Shown here: positions 37,525-46,992 of the stretch, piece after piece
How positions within the stretch are numbered: the stretch's first letter is position 1
Layout: every line of letters starts with the position of its first letter
Program-made: the position numbers and the translations under genes
Notes under the pieces: generated by a model
Seen by the model: the letters and a program-made list of their open reading frames with translations, nothing else
Told to the model about the DNA's origin: nothing
Databases searched by the model: none
Source: Diaphorobacter sp. HDW4A
GTDB taxonomy: Bacteria > Pseudomonadota > Gammaproteobacteria > Burkholderiales > Burkholderiaceae_C
DNA length: 64,000 nt
Assembly: GCF_011305995.1 (NCBI RefSeq)
Contig: NZ_CP049910.1
Location: 4,712,001-4,776,000 of the forward strand
Direction of reading: 5' to 3'

Positions 37525-38814
37525 ATGGCCATCGACTCCCGCCTCCCCAATTTCCGCGCCCTCAACCCCGCCCAACGCTGGGACCATGTGGCCAATGCCT
37601 GCAACCTGAGCGCCGAAGAACACGCGCTCATCGCCAACCCCGGCGCGCTGCCGATGACGCTGGCCGACGGCATGATCGAGAACGTGGTCGGCACGTTCGA
37701 GCTGCCCATGGGCGTGGCCGGCAACTTCCAGATCAACGGACGCGACGTGCTCGTACCGCTGGCCGTGGAGGAGCCTTCGATCATCGCCGCCGCCTCGTAC
37801 ATGGCCAAGCTAGCCCGTGAAGACGGCGGCTTCCAGACTTCGAGCACCCTGCCGCTGATGCGCGCGCAAGTGCAGATCCTCGGCGTGAACGATCCCTACG
37901 GCGCGCGCATTGCGCTGTTCAAGGCACGCGATGAAATCCTCGCGCTCGCCAACAGCCGCGACAAGGTGCTGATCGGTCTTGGCGGCGGTTGCAAGGACAT
38001 CGAGGTCCATGTGTTCCCGAGCACGCCGCGCGGCCCCATGGTGGTGATGCACCTGATCGTCGACGTGCGCGACGCGATGGGCGCGAACACTGTCAACACC
38101 ATGGCCGAATCGGTGTCGCCGCTGATCGAGAAGCTCACCGGCGGCTCGGTGCGCCTGCGCATCCTGTCGAACCTGGCCGACCTGCGCCTGGCCCGTGCCC
38201 GCGTGCGCGTCACCGCCCAGACGCTGACCACCAAGGAGCGCAGCGGCGAGGAAATCATCGAGGGTATTCTGGACGCCTACACCTTCGCGGCCATCGATCC
38301 CTACCGCGCGGCCACGCACAACAAGGGCATCATGAACGGCATCGACCCGGTCATCGTCGCCACCGGCAACGACTGGCGCGCAGTGGAAGCCGGCGCGCAC
38401 GCCTACGCCTGCCGCAATGGCCACTACACCTCGCTCACCACCTGGGAGAAGGACAACAGCGGCGCGCTGGTTGGCACCATCGAGCTGCCGATGCCCGTGG
38501 GCCTCGTGGGCGGCGCGACCAAGACGCACCCGCTGGCGCGTCTGGCCCTCAAGATCATGGACGTGAAGTCGGCGCAGGAGCTTGGCGAGATCGCCGCCGC
38601 CGTCGGCCTCGCGCAGAACATGGGCGCTCTGCGCGCTCTTGCCACCGAAGGCATCCAGCGCGGCCACATGGCCCTGCACGCACGCAACATCGCGCTGGTC
38701 GCGGGGGCTGTGGGTGAAGAAGTCGAGCAGGTCGCCAAACGCCTGGCCGCCGAGCACGACGTGCGCACCGACCGGGCCCTGGAAGTGCTGGCCGAGCTGC
38801 GCGCCAAGAGCTGA
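37525..38814 (+). CDS. mvaA: HMG-CoA reductase, class II (degradative, mevalonate catabolism)
   Basis: The 429-residue protein follows the Pseudomonas mevalonii enzyme along its full length: [11 protein letters not shown] at the start, [15 protein letters not shown] with the catalytic Glu, [12 protein letters not shown] with the Lys, [10 protein letters not shown] with the Asp and GHMALHARN with the His. Class II enzymes oxidise mevalonate to HMG-CoA with NAD and CoA so it can be used as a carbon source. No HMG-CoA lyase gene follows; a small membrane protein and a TctA-like permease do. No strong ribosome site is seen before ATG 37525, but the family start fits. Confidence 0.92.
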   Translation: MAIDSRLPNFRALNPAQRWDHVANACNLSAEEHALIANPGALPMTLADGMIENVVGTFELPMGVAGNFQINGRDVLVPLAVEEPSIIAAASYMAKLAREDGGFQTSSTLPLMRAQVQILGVNDPYGARIALFKARDEILALANSRDKVLIGLGGGCKDIEVHVFPSTPRGPMVVMHLIVDVRDAMGANTVNTMAESVSPLIEKLTGGSVRLRILSNLADLRLARARVRVTAQTLTTKERSGEEIIEGILDAYTFAAIDPYRAATHNKGIMNGIDPVIVATGNDWRAVEAGAHAYACRNGHYTSLTTWEKDNSGALVGTIELPMPVGLVGGATKTHPLARLALKIMDVKSAQELGEIAAAVGLAQNMGALRALATEGIQRGHMALHARNIALVAGAVGEEVEQVAKRLAAEHDVRTDRALEVLAELRAKS

Positions 38815-38977
38815 TCTCCCAGCACGGCTATCCATGAGGTGAGCGCCGGACCCGGCCGGGCAGCGCTCGCCTTTGCGATTCTTTCGCCCATCCTTTCCAT
38901 CCCCAAAGATCGCGCACGCAAGGCAAAAGCCCGACATACGCGCATCGGGCATCGCCATGCCCGCAGGAGACAAACAC

Positions 38978-39466
38978 ATGACACCCAACCCACCGTCCGA
39001 GCGCCGCGAGCGCTGGCATCTGGCTGAAGTCTGGGGCGACACGGTCGACCTCAGACACCTCGTCTGGGCCATCCTCATAGGCACCGGCATCAGCGTGGCG
39101 GGCTACTTTCTCGCGTCGCGCTGGCTCACATCGTTCGTCGAATCCAAACAGCTCGCGCAAGCCTACGCCATGCTCGCGGGTCTGGCCGGATGCATTCTGG
39201 CGGGCGTGATCTGCGCGCGCCTGTTTCCGCCCAAGCGCGAAGTGACCGAGCTCGACATATCCACCGACCCCGTGTGGCGTGCCGAAGTGCTGGCCGAGCT
39301 GGAGAAGCAGCCCGGCGGCCTTGGCACCGTGGCCGATCTGCCGCCCGCCGTGGTCAGCGAGCTCAAGGAACTCAAGCTCTATGAGCTGTTCGCCGCGCCC
39401 GCTGCCACCACCGCCTCAACCTCTTCATCCTCCTCGTCCAACGGCTCCCGTTCGGCGCACCATTGA
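38978..39466 (+). CDS. Small membrane protein, partner of the TctA-like permease
   Basis: The 162-residue protein has two clear helices (LVWAILIGTGISVAGYFLA, AYAMLAGLAGCILAGVICARL) and a soluble C-terminal half with acidic ELKELKLYELFA, ending in a Ser-rich run. GGAGA lies eight bases before ATG 38978. It is 23 bp upstream of the TctA-like gene. TctB subunits have four helices and do not look like this, so it may be a distinct accessory subunit. No family is recognised. Confidence 0.7.
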   Translation: MTPNPPSERRERWHLAEVWGDTVDLRHLVWAILIGTGISVAGYFLASRWLTSFVESKQLAQAYAMLAGLAGCILAGVICARLFPPKREVTELDISTDPVWRAEVLAELEKQPGGLGTVADLPPAVVSELKELKLYELFAAPAATTASTSSSSSSNGSRSAHH

Positions 39467-39488
39467 TCGCATAGCGGAGTACCAACAG

Positions 39489-40871
39489 ATGGATCCCGTC
39501 CTCATTGAACAAATCGGCGTTGCCGCCGCCATGGGCCTGATCGGCGCCGTGGTCTTCGCGGCCATTGGTCTCGTCTCGGGCACCGATGAAACCACCACGC
39601 TCGCGCCGCTCACGCTGCTGGTCGTGCTGCTGGGCGTGCCGCCCGCAGGCGTCTTCACCTTCTTCCTGGCTGGCGCCGTCGCCAAGCACATGACGCACGC
39701 GGTGCCCACCGCGCTGCTCGGCATTCCGGGCGACACGCTCGCCACGCCGCTACTACAAGACGCGGACCTGCTGCGCAAGCTCGGCGTGCCGCACATCGCC
39801 CTGCGCAAGATGATCTCCGGCGCCATCATTGCCGCCTTCGTCGCCGTGCCGCTGGCCGTGCTGTTCGCCGTGATGCTCGCGCCGTTCGGCCAGGCCATCA
39901 CCAAGACTGCGCCGTGGATTTTTCTGTGCGCCGCGCTGCTGATCGCCTACTTCTCCAAGGGCCGCTGGGCCGCCGTCGCGCTGCTGATTCCGTTCGTCGT
40001 GGTGATCATCGCGCTGCAAACGCTGACCGCCAAGTACGACACCAAGCTCAGCATCAGTTACTTCCTCGGCATCGCCATCGGCCCGCTGATCGCCGACCTG
40101 TTCACCGTGATGTCCCCGCAGGGCCGCGAGCGCATGAAGCGCGACAAGGTGCGCCAGTTCAACCTCGCACCTGACGTGAAGGGCTGGTCGGGCTACTTCC
40201 CCAACCCGTTCAAGGTGATCGACAAGACACAGACACGCTGGACGCTGGTCACCGCTGGCATCTCGAGCGCCACCTTCGTGTTCAGCCCGGTCGCGATGAC
40301 CGTGGTGCTCGGTGAACTGGTCGGCTCGCGCATCAAGCACGCGTATCACCGCCTGACCACCGTGCTCGCCGCGCGCAACGGCGTGACCGAAGCCACCTAC
40401 ATCGCCGAGGCGCTGATCCCGCTGATCGCCTTCGGCCTGCCGCTAAGCCCCGTCGCCGCTGGCCCTGCCGCGCCGCTGTTCAATGCGCCACCGCGCTTCA
40501 CCGTGGACGCCGCCACCGGCCAGACGCACAACCTGCACAACCTGATGAGCCACTGGGAGTTCCTCGGCTACGGGCTGCTCGCCGTCGCACTGGCCGCGCT
40601 CGTGTCGTATCCGTTCGCAATGAACTACGCCCGCCGCGCCGCGATGTTCGTCTCGCGCAAGGTCAGCCACGAAGCCATCATCGCCACCTTCGTCGGCCTG
40701 ATCATCGTGATCAGCGTCTGGGAAGGCGCGCTGCTCGGCCTGCTGGTGATCCTGACCATGGGCCTCATGGGCGGCCTGCTGTCGCGCAACTTCGGCTTCA
40801 ACACCGGCGTGCAATTCATGGGCTATTACACGGCCGTATTGAGTGTGCCTGCGCTGATCAAGTTGTTCTGA
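39489..40871 (+). CDS. TctA-like membrane permease
   Basis: The 460-residue protein has about 12 membrane helices and the tripartite tricarboxylate transporter A pattern of paired repeats: GTDETTTLAPLTLLVVLLGVPPAG, ALLGIPGDTLATPLL, FSKGRWAAVALLIPF and AEALIPLIAFGLPLSPVAAGPAAPLF. It is the large channel subunit; no periplasmic TctC-type binding protein gene is adjacent. GGAG precedes the ATG. As the third gene after HMG-CoA reductase it may import mevalonate. Confidence 0.8.
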   Translation: MDPVLIEQIGVAAAMGLIGAVVFAAIGLVSGTDETTTLAPLTLLVVLLGVPPAGVFTFFLAGAVAKHMTHAVPTALLGIPGDTLATPLLQDADLLRKLGVPHIALRKMISGAIIAAFVAVPLAVLFAVMLAPFGQAITKTAPWIFLCAALLIAYFSKGRWAAVALLIPFVVVIIALQTLTAKYDTKLSISYFLGIAIGPLIADLFTVMSPQGRERMKRDKVRQFNLAPDVKGWSGYFPNPFKVIDKTQTRWTLVTAGISSATFVFSPVAMTVVLGELVGSRIKHAYHRLTTVLAARNGVTEATYIAEALIPLIAFGLPLSPVAAGPAAPLFNAPPRFTVDAATGQTHNLHNLMSHWEFLGYGLLAVALAALVSYPFAMNYARRAAMFVSRKVSHEAIIATFVGLIIVISVWEGALLGLLVILTMGLMGGLLSRNFGFNTGVQFMGYYTAVLSVPALIKLF

Positions 40872-40891
40872 TCCCGCTTTCGTAGTGCCTC

Positions 40892-40929
40892 AAGGCCGAT
40901 TCCGCTGATGGCGGTCTCGGCCTTTTTTT
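40892..40929 (+). terminator. Terminator of the HMG-CoA reductase operon
   Basis: AAGGCCGA and TCGGCCTT form the outer stem, CCGC/GCGG the inner one, followed by seven T. It lies 21 bp after the TctA-like stop. Confidence 0.85.
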
Positions 40930-40961
40930 CGCCCTGCGGGACACATGTTTTCAATTGACCA

Positions 40962-40989
40962 TTGAGCTTCAATTGCTGTTTCGTATGAT
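40962..40989 (+). promoter_or_regulatory. Candidate promoter for the TPR gene
   Basis: TTGAGC (40962-40967) and TATGAT (40984-40989) have a 16-bp spacer and lie 36 bp before the TPR start codon. Confidence 0.4.
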
Positions 40990-41024
40990 GAACAGCCGAT
41001 TGGGCGACTCCGACATGCAGCCTC

Positions 41025-43273
41025 ATGCCACCACCAAACGACTTTCAACGCGTTCACCAACTGATTGCCCAGGGCAACCCATCGGGCGCGCAACAAACGG
41101 CACAGGCGTGGCTGGATGCGCTCGCCGCCGTCACGCAATGGAAGACCATGCGCGAGCGCGCATTCGCCTTCTATCAAGCCTGGTACGCGCTGGCGCTGGC
41201 GCGTGAAGCCGCCGGTCAACATGAAGCGGCCAGCGTGGCCGCCAACGAGGCCTACCAACATGACTCGCTAGTGTTCCCGCAGCATGCCGATATGGTGCGC
41301 ATCGCCATCGCCGCGCGCAACTGGCCCATGGCCGAGAGCATCGCGGACCACTTCGTATCACACCTGGAGCGCCACGGACTCAGCAGCATCGGCGAGGAGA
41401 TCATCACGCTGATCGAGCCCGTGGAGTCGCAATACGCCCCTCTCCAAATGCTGCTCAACGGCTACGACGAACGCTACAAGGAGCGCTACGGCGAAGGCCC
41501 CGAGGGCGACGCGCGCATGGTGGCCGACTACGAGCGCATAGGTATCGACGCCAACGAAATTCTGCTCATCAAGGCTGGCGACGCGGCCGGATATGACGAC
41601 GAAGATCTGGCCTTGAAACTGTGGCAACAGGTGGACTGGCGTGCCTGCCCACGCGCGCGCAGCTTCGCGCAATACGCCATGCTGTGCCTGCGCAAGGGGC
41701 TGCCCGTGCCCGACGGTCGCAACTGTCAGCACTGCGCGATCCCGAGTGGCTCTACAACGCGGGCACCGACATCATCACGCCGCTATACGAAGACTCTTGG
41801 TACAAGAACCTGAGCGACTCGCGCGCTCGCCCCTACTGGCAACTCGCCGCCGACATCCTGCAGCAGGGCTACGGCCACTACATCGCATTCGAGGACAAGG
41901 GTGAGCGCAACGGCTTCGCAACCGATCCGCATTTCTTCGCCATGCTGTGCAACAACCTTGGCATCGCGCTCGGCAAGCTCGAGCGCGAAGGCGAAGCGTG
42001 GCCGATCCACGAACGGGGCTTTCACAGCTCGCCCTTCATCGAGAACGCCTTGAGCGCTGCCAACGGAGCGATCCGCAGTGGCGATGCCCAAGCCGCACAG
42101 CGCTGCGCCGCACAACTCCAGACCTTCGTTGAGAAGCATTTCGGGAAGGACGACATCGAATACGGATGCCGCGCGCAATCCTGCGTTCTGGCAGCCGCAG
42201 GCCTCAGCGAATCGCCTGACGAGTGGCTGCCCAAGCGCGAAGCGTTTCAGCAAAAGTGGTCCGACAACCGCAAGCATGCACGCTTGTGCAACTCGGACGA
42301 GCACCATTTCCCGGAAGACTGGCGGGTGCTCTTCACCAACAACGTCGGCGCGCTCAACGATCAATGGGAAGCCATGAAGCGCATGTTCGAGCGCCATCCG
42401 AACGACGCGCGACTGGTGCACCTCATGCTGCGCAATCGCCGCGACCATGGTGGCCGCAGCGCGCGCGAAAGCGGTCTTGCACTGGCCGACAAAGCCCGGC
42501 AATTGCTTGAGCCGCAACGCCACACGGACGAGGGTGCGGCGCGCTGGTTCGAGACCCGTTACTCACTGGCCTATCTGCGCTACCGAAGCTGGTTCTATGA
42601 CGCCGATCTCGTCGGCCAGGACTGGCTGCCGCAAGCGCGCAAGGAGTTCGCGGAATGCCTCGCCGATCGCGCCTCAGACAAGGTCCAGGGCGTGGACGCC
42701 ATGCTCGACTACGGCATGCTGCTGGTGCGCGAAGACATCGATTCCAATGAAGGCATACGCTGGCTCGGCGAAGTGATCCAGTCGCTCGAACCACAACCAC
42801 GCGCCCCCGCAAACGAGAACGCGTGGCGACCAGACACCGCCCCCGATCCCGCCCTCGCGCTGGCCTATGTCTATCGCGCACATGCCCTGTGCATGCAGGA
42901 CAAGAACGACAACGCCATCCCCGACCTCGACGCCGCCGCCGCACTCAATCCCTGGTTTCCTGCCGTGTGGTATTGGAGGGCAACCATCGCATCGGAAGCT
43001 GGTGACGCCGACGCAGCCATCCGGTGGGCAACGCGCTTTGTGGAGTTCGACGGAATCAATCCGCCCGACGACGAAGGGCGTGCGACGATGCTGTCCGCGC
43101 TGGTTCAACTGCTGCATGCCGCAGGACAGCCCGGGCAGGCACGCGAGCGCTTCAACGAACTGGAGCAGCTCGATGCATCCCACGACGACCTGCCTGAACT
43201 GCGTGAGCTCTTCAATCCCGCAGGCAAAAAAGGAAAGTCGCTCTGGTCCAGGGTGAAAGCCTGGTTCGGCTGA
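41025..43273 (+). pseudogene. TPR-repeat protein gene with a one-base frameshift
   Basis: Two overlapping frames (41025-41813 and 41621-43273) together encode one protein of about 749 residues. The first frame reads LRKGLPVPDG and then loses sense; the second frame picks up at SQLSALRDPEWLYNAG. Restoring one G at 41715-41716 (GAC GGG TCG CAA) joins them. Helical repeats of TPR type (AYVYRAHALCMQDKNDNAIPDLDAA, NPWFPAVWYWRATIASEAGD) run through the second part. Function is unknown. It may be a true mutation or a sequencing error; no slippery heptamer is seen at the site. Confidence 0.7.
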
Positions 43274-43298
43274 TCACCCTTGGTGTGTGCTGGCGTTG

Positions 43299-43748
43299 CT
43301 ATGCCTCGAACGCGCTGAGCTTCTTGAGCGCCGAGTTGATGTAGCGCTGCTCGGTCGCGGTGAGCGAATCTTCAAGCAGTTGCTCGAACCGCGCGACCTC
43401 GGCCTCGGCCTTCTTGAGCAGCGCGCGACCCGCGTCGGTCAGATGCAGCTCCTGCATGCGGCGATCATCCTTGCTGGGCAGGCGCACGACGACCTCGCGC
43501 TGCACCAGCCGGTCGATGATGGGCACCACATTGGGCGGCGAGATTTCAAGCGCGAGGCCCAGTTGCCGCTGGTACAACCCGGGGTTGGAGTCGATCAGCA
43601 CCAACGCCGAAAAGTCGGTGGTGCTGAGTTCCTGCGCGGAAAGACGCGACATCAGCGCCCTGTGCACCTGCACCTTCGCGCGGGTGAGCCGAAATCCAAG
43701 AAACCGGGCAAGCCGCGACTGATCGATGTCGGAATGAGATGCTGGCAC
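43299..43748 (-). CDS. MarR-family regulator (hydroxycinnamate cluster)
   Basis: A winged-helix protein of about 149 residues with RLARFLGFRLTRAKVQVHRAL, the recognition region LALEISPPNVVPIIDRLVQR and wing VVVRLPSKDDRRMQELHLTDAGRALL, all typical of MarR. No ATG fits; I use GTG 43748, which gives normal length, though the frame runs open to 43886. It lies 80 bp after the acyl-CoA dehydrogenase gene. In related clusters a MarR protein (CouR/HcaR/FerC type) represses the genes and is released by hydroxycinnamoyl-CoA. Confidence 0.75.
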   Translation of the reverse strand: MPASHSDIDQSRLARFLGFRLTRAKVQVHRALMSRLSAQELSTTDFSALVLIDSNPGLYQRQLGLALEISPPNVVPIIDRLVQREVVVRLPSKDDRRMQELHLTDAGRALLKKAEAEVARFEQLLEDSLTATEQRYINSALKKLSAFEA

Positions 43749-43828
43749 GTTGCTGTTCAGTGAATGGAAAGGGAGCGTAATGTGAGTTTGAGAATAGCAT
43801 AGCGACTCTCTAAACCGATCTTTCGCTC

Positions 43829-45592
43829 TCAGCCCACATCGATCATCGGAATCACGTGGCGCGCGGCCTGCACGCGAGCAAGCCAATGCCCCGCGTCCAC
43901 CAGCACATGGTCATAAAAATAGCACGCACTCTGCCGCTTGTGCGCATGGGCTTCGTCCGCCACGCGCACAGCGCGGCACCACGAGAACGCCATCGCGATC
44001 ACGCCGACCAGACGCAGATAGTCCTCGGCCGCACGCGCGGGCAGTTCCGCATCGGCCTGCGCATCTTTCGCCAACGCCGCCGTCGCCTCCATCAGCCGGT
44101 CGCACCACTGCGTGAGCGTCTGTCCATAGGCGCGGGCGTTCGGGCAACGCATCGCCAAATTTGCCTCGTGCCGGAACGCGTCGAGCAGCGGCGCGAGCCC
44201 ATCGCCACCGCCTGCGAGCACCTTGCGCTGCAGCAGGTCGAGCGCCTGAATCTGGTTCGTGCCCTCGTAGATCATCGCGATTCGGCTGTCGCGCACGATC
44301 TGCTCGATGCGGTATTCGTGCACATAGCCGTATCCGCCAAACACCTGCAGTGCCTGGCTCGCCAGCTCGAAGCCGCGTTCGGTGAAGAACGACTTGATGA
44401 CCGGCGTGAGCAGCGCCGCCAGCGCCTGCTGGCCCGCACGCTCGGCCGCGTCGGGCGCGTGTTCGGTCAGATCGAGCACATGCCCGGCCCAGTAACCGAG
44501 CGCACGCATGCCCTCGGTCCACACACGCAGATCCATGAGGATGCGGCGCATCGGCGCATGGTGGATGATGGCGTCCGCAGCACCCGTGGCACCTTGCGGC
44601 CTTGGCTGTGCGCGCATCTGCTGACGCTCCCGCGCATAGGTGAGTGCAAGCTGGTACGCCATCTCCGCATGCCCCAGCCCCTGCAGACCGACATGCAGCC
44701 GCGCCGAATTCATCATGATGAACATGGCGGCCAGACCCCGGTGCGGCTCGCCGATCAGCCAGCCCTTGGCGCTCTCAAAACGCATCGCGCAGGTCGCGCT
44801 GCCCTTGATGCCCATCTTCTTTTCGATGCCGTCGCAAAACACCGCATTGGGCTCGAAACCGCCGTCCTGCGGCAAGAGCTTGGGCACCAGAAACAGCGAG
44901 ATGCCCTTGGTGCCGGGCGGCGCATCGGGCAGGCGCGCGAGCACGAGGTGCACGATGTTTTCGGTCAGATCCTGCTCGCCGCCCGAGATGAAGATCTTCT
45001 GACCGTCGATGCGATGGCTGCCATCCGCCTGCGGCCGCGCCTGTGCGCGCAGCAGTCCCAGATCGCTGCCCGCCTGCGGCTCGGTCAGGCACATGGTGGC
45101 GAGCCAACGGCCACTCACCAGATGCGGCAGCCAAGCCGCCCGCATCCACTCGGGCGCGTGGGCGTTGAGGCAGGCGTAGGCCCCGTGCAAGATGCCGAGG
45201 TACATCGCCCATGCATGGTTGCCCGAGACGATCATCTCGTTGAGCATCGCATCGAGCAGCTGCGGCAGGCCCTGACCGCCCACCGCCGGATCGCAGGCGA
45301 GCGCCGTCCAGCCCGCGCCGCAGTACGCGCGATAGGCCTCGCGAAAGCCGTCGGGCGTCGTGACCCGCCCTTCCGCCAGCGTGCAGCCCTGCAGATCGCC
45401 CGTGCCGTTGATCGGCGCGAGCGTGTCGGCAGAGAACTGCCCCGCCGCCTCGGCCACCATGCGCGCGGCTTCGGCGTCGAGCGACTCGTGGCAGTCCATG
45501 CACTTCCAGTCGGCGGGCGCATCGATCCAGCGCTCGATCACGAAGGCAATGTCGGCCAGCGGCGCACGGTAAGGAATACCGCCTGAACTCAT
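43829..45592 (-). CDS. Acyl-CoA dehydrogenase, long form (HcaD-like context)
   Basis: The 587-residue protein has MCLTEPQAGSDLGLLRAQA, FISGGEQDLTENIVHLVLARLP, GIKGSATCAM and LQVFGGYGYVHEYRIEQIVRDSRIAMIYEGTNQIQALDL. A long C-terminal helical domain and an N-terminal extension are as in the 600-residue acyl-CoA dehydrogenase group. In hydroxycinnamate clusters an acyl-CoA dehydrogenase converts phenylpropionyl-CoA to cinnamoyl-CoA. It overlaps the MFS gene stop by four bases (ATGA), so is translationally coupled. Confidence 0.83.
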   Translation of the reverse strand: MSSGGIPYRAPLADIAFVIERWIDAPADWKCMDCHESLDAEAARMVAEAAGQFSADTLAPINGTGDLQGCTLAEGRVTTPDGFREAYRAYCGAGWTALACDPAVGGQGLPQLLDAMLNEMIVSGNHAWAMYLGILHGAYACLNAHAPEWMRAAWLPHLVSGRWLATMCLTEPQAGSDLGLLRAQARPQADGSHRIDGQKIFISGGEQDLTENIVHLVLARLPDAPPGTKGISLFLVPKLLPQDGGFEPNAVFCDGIEKKMGIKGSATCAMRFESAKGWLIGEPHRGLAAMFIMMNSARLHVGLQGLGHAEMAYQLALTYARERQQMRAQPRPQGATGAADAIIHHAPMRRILMDLRVWTEGMRALGYWAGHVLDLTEHAPDAAERAGQQALAALLTPVIKSFFTERGFELASQALQVFGGYGYVHEYRIEQIVRDSRIAMIYEGTNQIQALDLLQRKVLAGGGDGLAPLLDAFRHEANLAMRCPNARAYGQTLTQWCDRLMEATAALAKDAQADAELPARAAEDYLRLVGVIAMAFSWCRAVRVADEAHAHKRQSACYFYDHVLVDAGHWLARVQAARHVIPMIDVG

Positions 45593-46992
45593 GCAGCCTC
45601 CTTCGCGGCGCGCTGCATCTCAGCGACCAGGCGACGATAGGGACCAAGGGCCGATGCGAGGCAGATCACGCCAATCGTCGCGCCCATCGCGCAGACCAAG
45701 CCCAGCGACATGCCGACCTTCTTCTCGTCGTGGAACACGAAGTCGGTGAAGAACGCGACAAGGAACGGGCCGCAGCCGAGCCCGATCAGGTTGACGATCA
45801 GCAGATAGATCGAGGTAACCTGACCGCGCAGTTGATTGGGCGTGATCGACTGCAGAATCGGCGGCGCGAGCGCCACCGGCATGCCGAGGAAAAAGGTGGT
45901 TATCGACACCGCCACTAGCGCTATGGTGGGCGTCTGGGCATATGCGAGCATCAGCCCCGAGGCGATGAGCACTGCCGTCGCACAAAGCGACACCGCGACC
46001 GAGCCGACCAGCTTGCCACGGCTCGTCAGATAGTCCGCGAGAAAGCCGCTGGTCAGCATGCCGCCGATGCCGAAGGTCAGGATGATCAAACCGTAGGCAG
46101 GGCCAATCTCCCCGGGCGTCCAACCCCATTGGCGGATAAAGGTCGCGGGCAGCCAAGCCGTCACGCTGAAGGTCACCAGACCGCTCAACCCCGGCGCGAG
46201 CAGCAGCGGAACATAGGCGCTCCGATGCTGGATCACATGGGAAAGATTGGGTGCAGGCACGTGCGCATGAGCCGTTGCGATGGTGGATGTCGATGCCTGC
46301 TTCTGACCGACAAGCGTCTGGATGCCACGTCGCAGCGGTTCGCGCACCGTGTACATCAGCAGCAGCGCGGGAATGCCCGGCAACGCCACATACACGAACG
46401 CCGCCTGCCACGGCTTGAAGCTGCCGAGCAGCGGGATCACGACCTCGCTGCCCTGACTCGCGGCCTGAATGACCAGCCCGCCGACGATGAAGGCCGTTGC
46501 CGAGCCGATGTATACGCCCGAGGTGTAGATGCTCATCGCACGCGCGCGCCGCTCGGGCGGAAAGTAGTCCGCCAGTATCGAGTATGCGGCGGGTGACAGC
46601 GCGGCCTCGCCCACCCCCACCAGCATGCGTGCGATGAACAGCGACACGAAGCCGGTGACATAGCCGCCCGCCCCCGTCGCCAGCACCCAGATCAGCATGC
46701 CGATGATGATGAGATTACGGCGGTTCCAGCGGTCTGCCACGCGGCCAAGAAAGATGCCGATCAGCGTGTAGAAGATCGCGAAAGCGAAACCGTGCAGGAT
46801 GCTGAATTCCCAGTCGGCGAGCGACAAGTCCTTCTTGATCGGCTGCACCAGCAGGCCCAGAATCTGCCGGTCTACGAACGACAATGTGTAGGCGAAAAGC
46901 AGCACGAAGGTGACGTAGTAGGCGTATCCGAGGCCCTTGTTTTCCGAGGTCGCACTCGCATTGGAGTTCAATGGATTGGTGATGTAACTCAT
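45589..46992 (-). CDS. MFS transporter (likely hydroxycinnamate uptake)
   Basis: The 467-residue protein has 12 helices and MFS motifs: LSFVDRQILGLLVQPIKKDL in helix 1, GRVADRWNRRNLI in loop 2-3 and RMLVGVGEAALSPAAYSILADYFPPERRARA. This resembles the aromatic-acid/anion carriers next to aromatic degradation genes (HcaK/CouT-type context). AGGAGGG precedes ATG 46992, which overlaps the ligase stop. The open frame to 47448 is a shadow of the ligase gene. Confidence 0.83.
   Translation of the reverse strand: MSYITNPLNSNASATSENKGLGYAYYVTFVLLFAYTLSFVDRQILGLLVQPIKKDLSLADWEFSILHGFAFAIFYTLIGIFLGRVADRWNRRNLIIIGMLIWVLATGAGGYVTGFVSLFIARMLVGVGEAALSPAAYSILADYFPPERRARAMSIYTSGVYIGSATAFIVGGLVIQAASQGSEVVIPLLGSFKPWQAAFVYVALPGIPALLLMYTVREPLRRGIQTLVGQKQASTSTIATAHAHVPAPNLSHVIQHRSAYVPLLLAPGLSGLVTFSVTAWLPATFIRQWGWTPGEIGPAYGLIILTFGIGGMLTSGFLADYLTSRGKLVGSVAVSLCATAVLIASGLMLAYAQTPTIALVAVSITTFFLGMPVALAPPILQSITPNQLRGQVTSIYLLIVNLIGLGCGPFLVAFFTDFVFHDEKKVGMSLGLVCAMGATIGVICLASALGPYRRLVAEMQRAAKEAA

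Noticed and set aside
41700..41730. Programmed -1 frameshift in the TPR gene
   Set aside because: No slippery heptamer or downstream structure is visible at the shift; a mutation or read error is simpler.
43856..45586. 576-residue plus-strand open frame opposite the acyl-CoA dehydrogenase
   Set aside because: Arg/His-rich shadow with no motif; the dehydrogenase on the other strand is well supported.
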